Part shown: in pieces, positions 1 through 10,500 of the stretch
How positions within the stretch are numbered: position 1 is the first letter of the stretch
How the letters are laid out: the number at the start of each line of letters is the position of its first letter
Assembly (NCBI GenBank): GCA_033239525.1
Contig: BSYO01000033.1
Location: 1,479,501 to 1,543,500, forward strand
Length of the DNA: 64,000 bases
Direction: 5' to 3'
DNA from: Nepenthes gracilis
Taxonomy: Eukaryota; Streptophyta; Magnoliopsida; Caryophyllales; Nepenthaceae
Notes under the pieces: generated by a model
The model's input: only the letters and a program-made list of their open reading frames with translations
Database searches by the model: none
Told to the model about the DNA's origin: nothing
Program-made: the position numbers and the translations under genes

Positions 1-1
1 T

Positions 2-208
2 CAAGTCGGAGACTTGGCATCGAGAAGCATCGCGGCAACAGAAAGAATGCCTACGGAACAAGCTATCTCCAAATTGGGAAGGGCCCTTCCTAGTCTCAAA
101 GATTTCAAAACGGGGCATCAACGCGAACCCGTGAAGGCAGGTGCCAATCCCTAGAACTGGAATGCAACACACCTCAAGAAATACTATCAAGAGAGGTCGG
201 GAAGCTAA
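2..208 (+). pseudogene. Gypsy pol polyprotein, integrase C-terminal end (frameshifted)
   Basis: Three reading-frame pieces together resemble the end of a Gypsy polyprotein. An opening QVGDL is followed, in another frame, by KLSPNWEGPF at about 60-100, the conserved SH3-like tail of Gypsy integrases. From 158 the sequence WNATHLKKYYQ runs to a stop at 206-208, and WN..HLKKYY is the usual end of these polyproteins. At least one frameshift and an in-frame stop near 130 separate the pieces, so this copy cannot make the protein. Confidence 0.75.
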
Positions 209-228
209 GGCAAAAACCGGTTCTGGCC

Positions 229-380
229 CGAGCGGCCCAAGAGGTCGTATTAAAAAAACTTGGTTCGTCCGGGCGCCCAAGAGGTCGTATTCAAAAACTC
301 GGTTCCGTCCGAGCGGCCCAAGAGGTCGTATTCAAAAACTCGGGATCGACCGAGCGGCCTTAGAGGTCGAAAAATTCAAC
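229..380 (+). repeat. 40-bp minisatellite, about 4 copies, after pol of the Tat element
   Basis: A unit of 40-42 bp containing GCCCAAGAGGTCGTATTCAA is repeated about 3.5 to 4 times, with the last copy diverged. It lies directly after the pol stop. Tandem repeats in the hypervariable region between pol and the 3' LTR are known for plant Tat/Ogre elements. Confidence 0.8.
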
Positions 381-559
381 AAGTACAAGGAAGGAAAAGA
401 AAAAGGCACAACAATCTTCAACAACTTCTTTCTCATTTCGACAAAGGAACAAAGTACATGTACAAAAAAAAAAAAATAATAATAATAATACATCAAGGCA
501 TCGGGGGCTCCTCGACAGCTCGGCTTACACTGAAGGTCCAAGGACGCTTCTGCATCCGA

Positions 560-2473
560 GGGCTTACCGAGATAATGGATCTTGAAGGACCCGGGCGGAC
601 GTCGCCGGAAAGGGCCTCCCAAAGAATGCCCAACAAGTCATCGGCTCTCAAAGCACCGGCATTGAGGGGATGGAGTACCATGAGAAGAAACCCGGACGAA
701 TAAGACGAAGTACTCGGCGAACACCCGGATGCCGGCCCCAAGATTTTGCGCTCCAAGTAAAGGCGCAAGGTCCCCGGCCTAAGGGACACTCTTAGACTCT
801 CCTCTTTGCGACGCAAACTGCCTTGCCGACGCCTTACAACATCCTTCAAAGAGGCTATTTCCTTCCTGGCGTCAGCAAGCCCCGCCTCAGCCTTCTGAGA
901 GGCCTCTCTGCGGCCTCCAGCTCCTCCAGCTGGGAGAGAGTCCGAGCGACCCCTCCAGAAATAATGCTGAGCCTCTCGGCCATAGTTTGGAGCTGCGTTC
1001 AGAAGACAAGGATTATCAGAACAAAGGAAGTATAATGGAAGGACAAAGCACCTCGAGGGAAAATGGAAATACCTCGAAGCAAGGGAGCCGCCACTCGAAG
1101 AGGCCTCTACACTAGTTCCCAAGTGCACCACGTAAGCCTCAACCCCACCTCGGGAGTAGGAGTATCTACAGGAGGAGCAACGGCCGGGGGCTTCGACAAT
1201 AGGTGCCTCCACCTCCACCTCCAAAGGTCCGAGGCCTGCACACTCGGGGTCCCATCTTCAGAACCTCCTCGTGGCGCCGCCCTCATCTCGCTTGGACTGG
1301 GATGGCCGGGGCTCAAGAACGACCTCGACTTCGTCCCATCGAGAGTCCTCGACCTCAATGGCCTCGGATGGATGCTCCACGGGGTGGGCGCTTCGCCAGT
1401 AGTTCAAGAAACTCCGAGGCGGGACTCTCGGTGGCTTGGACTGGAAGCTCACCACCTCAACGATCGCTTGGACTTCCGGAGCTCTGGTCACTTCATCAAC
1501 CCTCGGTGAAGATCCCCACAGGGAAAACCGGAAAAATAAAGGCATGGAGAGTCCACGACCCCGAGGACCTCGGATGTGAGGACTTCCTTCTCTCGAGCAA
1601 AGGAGCAATAATGTCACCATCCAAAACTCAAGAAATAGTGCCCTCCGAAGAAGGCACCTCCACCACAACTTGAGGACGCTTTGAGCCCTCAACGTCCGGG
1701 CGTTTGGAGCTCTCGGACGAACGCTTTGCTCGCTTGGACGGGCGGACTGAAATGCCCAGTCCCCGTCCTCTTTCTCAACTTCTTCGGGCTTTGGACTTCG
1801 CGGGAGTGGACTCGGAGACCCACTTGGCCTCCTTCAAGTTCTCGGGCAAAGAACCAAATGTTGCGCTTGTCCAGTGGAAGCCCCCGAGATTGGCTTTCAC
1901 CAAGTCCGTTAGATCCTTGGCATATTCCCCACATCGAGGGAGGGCCTGCGGCAAAGACTCACTCTTCACCTTCCCCCACTTATTTGGGATGGCCCAAATC
2001 TGCATGGATCGCTCCAGAAAAGAAAATTTGTCTTTCCAGCTTCGTGGAGTCCGGGTTCCCCCACAAAGCAATGCAAACTCCGCCGAGGAGTCATGGTAAT
2101 CCAAATCAAGGTTATGTGTGAAACGGAACATAACCTTGACAACCGTGACGCTTAGGAGTTTCTTTTGGCAACGAAGAAAGACGCACAAGGAGACAAGGTA
2201 CCTCATGGCGTCGGGCCGAGCCCCGCCAATGGGACGCCCAGATCCCTCATAATCTCGTGAAGCTCCTCAAAGAATAGGAAATCGAAGCCCACTTTTGAGG
2301 TGAACCTCATGACCGTGATGAAGCCGCCGCTAGGGGCGCAGTGCCCTGTCTTCCGGCCCTAAGACCACCATCGCCATCTCATCCGAATCCCGAATAAAAC
2401 TCAAGCTCCTCAAGCCTATCGTCGTCAAGGCCGACGCAATATCCCTTACACCAGCGCGCTTTGTCGACTTCAT
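560..2473 (-). pseudogene. Antisense ORF (aORF) of the Tat element, broken
   Basis: Reading leftward from an ATG at 2473, pieces in several frames match the layout of the plant 'putative gypsy type transposon' protein family (Transposase_28-like). The first is a start with DIASALT. Next comes GGFITVMRFTSKVGFDFLFF at about 2325-2265, the usual G-F-F-V-Y--GLRFPL region. Then there is a segment with SWKDKFSFLE near 2045-2015. Last is a Pro/Glu-rich stretch and a likely coiled coil, KAEAGLADARKEIASLKD, at about 890-835. At least three frameshifts or stops interrupt it. The function of this protein is unknown. TATAAAAG lies about 100 bp upstream on the same strand, with G-boxes beyond it. Confidence 0.6.
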
Positions 2474-2574
2474 TGGGAGACGAAAAGAAAGCTGGAAGAC
2501 GAAGAGGATTTCTTTTGCGAGAGAGGTTCGAAGAAGGAAGACAACAGAAGAGTTTTTTGAAAGTAGAAGGGCGC

Positions 2575-2582
2575 CTTTTATA
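2575..2582 (-). promoter_or_regulatory. TATA box for the antisense ORF
   Basis: The minus strand reads TATAAAAG here, 102 bp upstream of the antisense ORF ATG at 2473. That is a normal plant distance if transcription starts about 30 bp downstream. It points away from the LTR promoter. Inference from sequence only. Confidence 0.5.
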
Positions 2583-2670
2583 GCCAAAAAAAAAAAATTT
2601 TTTTTGAAAAGGCGCCATCATTACCATGCCACACGTCGGACGGCCATTCGAATCAGAAAAAGAAGCATTG

Positions 2671-2770
2671 CCACGTGTCACTCGGACATTGGATCTGGAA
2701 AAGGAGTGACGCGTTGGCCACGTGAAGTCTGACCGTCCGCCAGGATGATTAATGGCTCGCCACGTGTCAC
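2671..2770 (-). promoter_or_regulatory. Cluster of three G-box/ABRE motifs upstream of the antisense ORF
   Basis: CCACGTG occurs at 2671-2677, 2718-2724 and 2760-2766. Two of the three are in the longer context CCACGTGTCAC. CACGTG cores are bound by bZIP and bHLH factors in plants. The spacing of 47 and 42 bp and the repeated context suggest either a tandem duplication or an enhancer for the leftward ORF. Confidence 0.5.
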
Positions 2771-3102
2771 CCGCCGTGCTCTTCAAAGTAAATGATGACC
2801 GTTTACCTTTCCAAGGTAATTGGCGCCACAATCAATCACGCATTTAATGCCCACGTAAGCCCGGAACGGCGCGCGTGAGAGTCTTCTGGACAATAACAAA
2901 GTTCTCGTGACAAAGAAGTCCGCGGACAAGAGGAAGTCACGAAGTAACAAGGACCTAAAAGCGCCTCCAAGCAAATTTCGATCTAAGTCTTCATCAATAC
3001 AGTCTCCTGACAATCATCGTGTCCGCGGAATAGCATTCACAAGAAAAAGGATATCTCGGAAGCTTCAGAAGAACATGCCCAACGGTCGAAGATCTCGGAC
3101 CC

Positions 3103-3119
3103 TTGGGCATGGGGGCTAG
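3103..3119 (+). other. Polypurine tract
   Basis: A purine-rich run containing GCATGGGGGCTAG ends immediately before the TG of the 3' LTR, the expected place for the plus-strand primer. The second Tat element has the same GGCTAG at its own PPT-LTR junction. Confidence 0.7.
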
Positions 3120-3856
3120 TGTTGGGTTCAAGACCCAGTGGTCCCCAATCCACCGGTAAAAAGGATAAGTACTTGACCCTGGAAGCTAAGTGTAAAGGAG
3201 CCCGAGAATGATTCCGAGAGAAGATCTCGGATCGGGCAAGGCAGAACGCCCGAGGGCTTTGAAGCCCGAGAACCTCATCAAGCTTCAAGTCCGTGGACCC
3301 AATAAAAGCACGAGGACACTCTAAAAAGTCCGAGATTAACAAACTTCCGCAAAACGCGTGAAACCCGCAACGCACTACCTTGCATCGACACCGCAGATGT
3401 CACCGCCGTCTGGCATTCCTGGCAAAGACGGCTAAAATTCGACACACCCGACACCTGCAGGACGTGTCGGTGTGAGAGGTAGCCACGGCACCCAAAGGCC
3501 AACGGCATTATTGTCGCTTATAAATACTCTCCCGGGCATCGGGGAGAGAGATCGATCTTTTTCGTAAACTCGATGGGAAAGCTCTAACGAATTTTCCCGA
3601 GAACAGAAAAAGCTAAGACTCTCCGAGAGAGAAAGAGAACGCCTCGCCACCTTCTTCATCTCTTTGTAATTCAAACGCTCTGCCACGTATATAGCCTCTC
3701 TTGTAAGAAAAACGCCATATGAAGTATTTGCGCCATGGTTTTCCCTTCTCATTCAAGCAGGCTGTTTCACGTAAAAATATTGTGTTCAATCTCTCTTCCC
3801 TCTCACTCAATTATCATCATTTGTGTTGCTCGGACCTGAAAATCCATAACGCAACA
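3120..3856 (+). repeat. 3' LTR of the Tat element (737 bp)
   Basis: The LTR begins TGTTGGGTTC and ends GCAACA, so the termini are TGTTG...CAACA. A TATAAATA box at 3519-3526 is about 400 bp from the start. The U5 end contains a TTTCACGTAAAAAT segment and a CTCTCTTCCCTCTC run that reappear in diverged form in the solo LTR at 21460-22209. The 5' LTR is off the window, so neither LTR age nor target duplication can be measured here. Confidence 0.85.
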
Positions 3857-4575
3857 CATTGAAATACCACAATTTTAAATAGCATGATTTTTAAGAGAAT
3901 GGAGACAAAATTCATTGAAATAACATTGATTATTAATTTTATCAATGGGCACATTGACTTTAATATTAATAAGTCGGTACTTTAATTTGCTTTCTAATGA
4001 AAATATTTATAATTTTATAAAATTTCAGATCTTATTTATTTATTTATTTATTATCATATAAATTTTTCATATGAATTAATGAGATGTAATATTATTTAAG
4101 AATGTTTCAAGATATTTTAATAATATTACAGTAATATTACTTTTTTAAAAAAGTTTTTGACATATGAGACGCACTTAAATGACAAAAAAATTCATAGAGA
4201 AGGAAAAAAAATAAGGGCAAATAAAAGTAGGATACGGCCAAAGCTGGTCGACTTCCGACCGATTAAATGAGTCATGGACCGTTAAATAAAACAAAGCACG
4301 ATGCTCCGCGAATCTTTACCGTAGGATGCCGATAAGTCTACAGCATCAGCCCTGATCAGGTGTTCCCGAGCAGAGCTAAGCGTGTATCGATTCCTTCTGA
4401 AGTGTCTCAATAGATACGAAGCCTCTGGAGGGGGAGAGGGGAGAGAATATTGCGCTCGCTTTTTCTCAATCCAAGGTACATAGTCGTCGTTGGGGCGAAG
4501 CAAACAGGTTCCTTTTATCGACGTCGGCTCGATTTCTGCTCCCCTACCTCCTCTCTTAGGTGTGAGCTCTCGGTG
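3857..4575. other. SS4 upstream region
   Basis: This AT-rich stretch lies between the LTR and the SS4 start codon. The first 350 bp are mostly A/T. The last 300 bp (about 4240-4575) are less AT-rich and should hold the core promoter and 5' UTR, but I cannot point to a convincing TATA box. Confidence 0.4.
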
Positions 4576-7500
4576 ATGGCGGCAAAGTTGTCATCGTGTT
4601 TTCTAAGCCATGGGTGGATGCGATTGAACTCGAATCACTCGAATGTGCGTTTCTTTTTCCCTTCTCATACGCTGCGTCCTGCATCCTGCAAGAAGCGTCA
4701 ACGTAATTTCAGGTACTAGCAGTGTTTCACAACTTAAATTCCGAGTACATTGTGGTGTGAATTTCTACTAATTTCGTATCAAAACTGTGTTTCCCTGTTG
4801 TGCTTTCGTACAAAGTTATGGCCGGTCGTTTCTACTGGTGCTGGTTATTAATAAATTGGAGCTCCCAAAAATGATGAAAGCACAGTATAAACTCAGTTGA
4901 AATGTTCTATTTGGTTTTTGTTTGTCCCTTTCAATTGGAATTATAGCTGGAATGAAATATACAATGGATGCATGTTGATATAAATGTTCTATAAAAAATA
5001 AAAATTTTGAATTTATAAATAATTCTTTCCCATGGAGGAGATGATTTGACCGCAAAACTTCATCGAAGTTGCCATGAATATGCTTAAACCGCTCGCTGTC
5101 ACCGAAACGCGACGTAAAAATGGAATTTCTTGATTTTCTTTATCCTTCGTTTGAATCCTGTGAAATAGGTTTCATAGTTTTCATACGCGTTGCTTGATTC
5201 TTGATTAGAATGCTGGATTAAATGGTTCCCATCATTAGCAATTAATAAATGGCCAAGCCTTCATCTAGTTCTAACGACACTTTGTACATTCTCCTTTGTG
5301 GATGGCCTATATTTATCCTTAGAGATCCTGTATTTAATTGTGCAGTTCTCAGCATAAAAGACAGATTGTGAAGAAGGCTTCTCCGGATGACCCTCGAATA
5401 GATGCAGAGGTGCAGCTGAGGGGTGATGAAGATACAGAGTTGGAGAATACTTCTACCAATGAGATCTCAAGTTTGACTCAGGATATTGTAGTTAATGACG
5501 CTATGACCACGAAACAAGTTGATGAGAATGATTTAAGTAGTCTGATGACGCAAGATGTGAAAGATTTTGAAATGCCTCCACTATTTGACAGCAACTCGTT
5601 TCTGACTCTGCCAGTTAATAACCGTACACCATACAGGAAGGATCCTACTCCTGCAGGCGACACTTCGGTAATTTTAATATCAAAAGACAACGAAATTTTG
5701 TGTTGCCTATATTTACCTGATCAGTGTTATGAGAGAGTGAATGTTATTGAAGGTTCTTAATTAGCCAACTGGTGAAATAAATTGGTTTTTGCTTATTCAT
5801 TCCTAAAGTAAATGCTTGTTAAGTTGCTAGGGAGGTTTGAATGGAGAGGACTAATATTCATTTTGAAGCCTCATTCAATGCTCATGCAATATTATCATCT
5901 TAATAATAAACTACATTCCGGGAAACCTTTTCAGAGAATATGGTACCGAGGTTAAGATGACCCTAATGTGAAATTATGGTTTCTTGGGTAGCACAGTGAT
6001 CGTAAATTGTAGTTGGACAGAGAACTCCAGGATTTTGACCTTTGACTGCTCAATAGTGTTTCTTTGGAAGTGTTCGCACTTGATTTAGGAGATAATATTG
6101 TTGTGTGCTTGAGCCTTGCTCTCGGTTTAAGCAAGTAGGAATATGGCAATGAATTTACTAGGTATTCTGTGAGCTTCGTTGGTGGCATAAGCCAGTGAGG
6201 GTATGGTAATGAAGTTACTAGATATTGTGCAGTTATTGCATGTTTTATTGCTTTCCCTCATGAATTCTTAGATGCCTAAAACAAGCTGTACTTATAGGGA
6301 ACCTGAATTGCTGCAGATGGTTGCTGACTATTACTATAAAGCACATTATTTTTTCGTTGTCTTCCGTGGATGAGAAAATTTTAATTTCTTTATCAATTTC
6401 TTTTTCACTTACAGTCCATGAATATGGGTTTTGAAGAGAAGTTCTCAACTATCCAACTTGAGGATTTGATCGGCATGATTAGAAATGCTGAGAAAAGTAG
6501 GGATTCTATTTTGCTGAAGCCTTTCTCTATACTAACATTGGTCGTATTTTAAAAATGAATTCATTGTTGTTTGTTTGGCTGTTTCTTTGATTCTATCGTA
6601 GATATCCTTCTCCTTAATCAAGCTCGGGTTTGTGCACTTGAAAATCTACAAAATATTCTCAAGGAAAAAGAAGCTTTGCAGGGAGAAATTAACATTTTGG
6701 AGATGAGAGTGGCAGAAACTGATGCTAAAATCAAAGTTGCTGCTCAGGAGAAGATACTTGTGGAACTTCTTAAGGAACAGTTACACAAAATGAGGATGGA
6801 ATTATCTGGTAGGGTTGGTTCGAAGGCAAGTAAGTTTGATATGACTGCTGCCACTGACGTCCCTCAATTGCAGAAGAGTAACATTCATGATCTCACTGAG
6901 GAGCTTAGTTCACTGAGGGTAGAGAATATGTCCTCGAAGGGCAATGTAGAAGCAATTAGGGCTGAACTTAGCAATGCCATGACAGCTGATGAGCGAGTGG
7001 TAATGTTGGAAAGGGAGCATTCTCTTTTGGAGTTTGCTATGAAAGAATTGGAGCTAAAACTTGCAGCAACGCAGGAGGATGTAACCAAATTTCACACTTT
7101 GAAACTCGAGTACAACAAGTTGTGGGAGAAGGTAGAAAATTTGCAAGCTTTGTTAGATAAGGCAGCCAAACAAGCTGATCAAGCTATACTGGTCATGCAG
7201 CAAAACCATGATCTCCGAAAGAAGGTAGATCACTTGGAAGAATTTCTTCAAGAGGCAAATATCTATAAGTTATCATCAGAAAAGATGCAAAAGTACAATG
7301 AACTACTGCAACAAAAGATAAAGCTATTAGAGGAGCGTCTTGAAAAGTCTGATGAAGAGATACAATCTTATGTTCAATTGTATCAAGAATCTATCAAGGA
7401 ATTCCAAGAGATCCTTAATAGAATGAAAGAAGAAAGCAAGAAAAGGGCTCTGGATGAACCTGTGAGTGACATGCCGTGGGAATTTTGGAGCCGTCTACTG

Positions 7501-10500
7501 CTTATGATTGATGGGTGGTTACTGGAGAACAAATTATCATCCAGTGATGCAAAAATGTTGAGAGAAATGGTTTGGAAGAGAGATAGGCGTGCTTATGATA
7601 CATACCTGATCTGCAAAGGTAAGAATGAGGACGAAACTTTGGCTGTTTTCCTGAGACTGACATCTAATCCCACAAGGTACCTATGATCCTGACATATATC
7701 TGCTGTGTATGTATGTATGAAGCTGTTAAGTCATTCCTTCTTCATTATCTATTACTTACCAAAAACAGGGGAAAATGTTTATCCACAGCTCAGGATTACA
7801 CATCATTCATATCGCAGCGGAGGTGGCCCCAGTTGCTAAGGTACCCGACTCACGCCTTTGTATTTATCCCTTGGAATGAATAGTTTTATGAAGTATGCAT
7901 TTTCTTTATCTAGACTATATCATCTGGGCTAGGAATTTGCTTACCACCCTTCCATAGCCACAAGGGAAATTGGAATGTTGAGGAGGAAACAAAAATGATG
8001 GAAACATTCACTCAGTTTGTCCTGGTTTGGCGCTTGCCACTGGACACATGCATAAAATGTCTATTCTAGATCCAAACAACGTGACTGTCTTTTATGGATT
8101 TACTCTGTTTGTCAGCAAATCTACATAATTTGTTAACTTATCAATGTTTGCTTTTGAAGGTTGGAGGTTTGGGGGATGTTGTGACTGGTCTCAGTAAATC
8201 TCTTCAGAAGAAAGGACACCTTGTAGAAATCGTTGTTCCAAAATATGACTGTATGCAGTATGATCTCATTCGTGACTTCAGGGTATGATGAATATTGATG
8301 GCTTGAGCATTATACCTGAAAATCCTGTTATATGTGAATCATTTGGGTAACTAGTTGCTCATACAGGCTTTGGATGTGGTAGTGGAGTCCTATTTTGACA
8401 GACAACTATTCAGGAACAAAATCTGGGTTGGAACCGTTGAAGGTAAGTATCTCATTGCAATTTGACATTATATATCTGCAGAACAAACTACTCTGACTGC
8501 CACTTCTATTATACAGGACTTCCTGTCTATTTTATTGAGCCTCATCATCCATTGAAGTTCTTCTGGAGAGGACAGTATTATGGGGAGCATGATGATTTCA
8601 AACGGTTCTCTTTTTTTAGCCGTGCAGCATTAGAATTGCTTCTTAAAGCTGACAAGAAACCAGATATAATACATTGCCATGATTGGCAGACTGCTTTTGT
8701 GGTACTTACAGGATAATTTCATGCATACTTTCTTTCTGCATCTGATATTGATATGGCTTGATTCGGTTGATAATCTATCCTACTTTCTAGGCCCCATTGT
8801 ATTGGGAAATCTATGCACATAAAGGATTAAATTCTGCAAGACTCTGTTTCACATGCCACAATTTCGAGTACCAGGGGACAGCTCCTGCGTCAGAATTGGC
8901 ATCTTGTGGTCTTGATGTTAACCATCTGAACACACCAGACAGGATGCAGGACAGCTCAGCACATGACCGGGTTAATCCTGTCAAGGTAGAGTAATTATAG
9001 ATCCACTGCAAGTAACATTAATTGTCTTATTCCGTTATTCCTTTATAAGATTGTATTATTTCATGTATTTTAGGGGGCAATTGTGTTCTCTAACATTGTC
9101 ACAACAGTGTCTCCCACTTATGCGGAAGAGGTTCAAACACCTGAGGTAAAGACAGAGCTTTCATATCAGATACTATATAACGAGTGATTTCATATCCATC
9201 TCCCCATGGCAGCAACTACCTACAGTATTACATCTGTCATAGATAAGCACCTTGCTATCATATATTACTTATTAATCCAATAAAAATGCCGATTATAGGC
9301 AGTGTTACAGCCTTCAGTAAAATGAGGAATCTTATAGTAAAATACTTATCTCTCCATGGTGATGACTACTTGTTTCAGTACTAAAGATTAACAATTTAAG
9401 CACCTTGAAATTTTAGTGAAAAAAGAAAAAATAGATGGTTATTATAGCCTTTTATTAGAGCGTCTAATGATTGTAGGAAAAAATATTCTCTTACTACAAG
9501 CTCATTGCAATTCTATAAAAAAAAAATGATGTGGCACTTTTTGAATGCATTTTATTTCTCTTTTTTCCCCTATTAGGTAGACTCCCGTAAAGGGTGTCAC
9601 ATAATCCTTTTCGATAAGTTATAGTAAAATTGTGGTATGAAGTGTTGCTCTTGTAAAAATATATAGCAATGCAGCCAAGAGTTGCTACTTTTGTCAAATT
9701 TCTCAACCCATGCTTTTCAGTCTGAACAATAGCATGTTGAATAGTGCTTATTTTTTTATTAACTACTATTTTTCAGCACATATTTCCTGCTACATCATCA
9801 GATCCCTGTGGCAATTTCAGCGCGTTTTCTCTGTCTTCATCATTTTTTAAGTTTTCTTTAAAATTCCAGTAAGAAAATCACAAATGCCTCATTCAAAAGT
9901 ATATTTTTTCTTTGAACTTTCTTCATTTCCAGCCATTTCTTCCTTTTTTGTAAATATATATATATATGCTAAGAAGCACGGACACGGACACGGACACGGA
10001 CACGGACACGGACACGGACACGGACACGGACTCATTTAACGGCCACGTGGGTTATACACACCGACACGGAATTTTTGAAAAATTAAGGAGACGTACAATT
10101 ATTCACCGACATGTAAACTAAAATTATTGTCTTTTTAACTAAAATTAGCTAATATTATTAACTAATAATAATAATAACAAATAATAATTAAATAATAATA
10201 AAAGAAATTTAATAATATTAGTAATATAATTATATAATAAATGATATTATATATTAATATTAATATAAAGAAATTATGATAATAAATGATATTATAATAA
10301 TAATAATATATTATTAATAAAGTTAATAATATTATTGTCTCTCTCTTTTTCTTCTGGGCTGCACCTCCGTTCCTCTTTCTTTCCCCTCTTTCTTCATTTC
10401 CAGCCGTTTCTTCTTCTTTGTCAATTTATCTTCTTGTCTTCGAAATGCCTTCGCTAGATTCATCCCTTTAGTTCTTCACCTCTGCATCTGCCAAGTTTGA

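Larger units (their letters stand above)
1..3856 (+). mobile_element. Ty3/Gypsy (Tat-lineage) LTR retrotransposon, 3' part only
   Basis: The window opens inside the pol C-terminus of a Gypsy element. In order it shows the pol end (to 208), a 40-bp minisatellite (229-380), a broken antisense ORF (about 2473 down to 560), a promoter-like spacer, a polypurine tract (3103-3119) and a 3' LTR (3120-3856). An extra antisense ORF between pol and the 3' LTR is known for plant Tat-type elements such as RIRE2 and Grande, which is why I assign that lineage. The block is visibly more GC-rich than the AT-rich DNA after it. The 5' LTR, gag and most of pol lie outside the window. Confidence 0.85.

Noticed and set aside
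5668..5760. Extension of SS4 exon 2 to the stop at 5760
   Set aside because: The frame stays open, but the next exon joins in phase only if the donor at 5668 is used, and the protein must continue into the coiled coil encoded from 6415.
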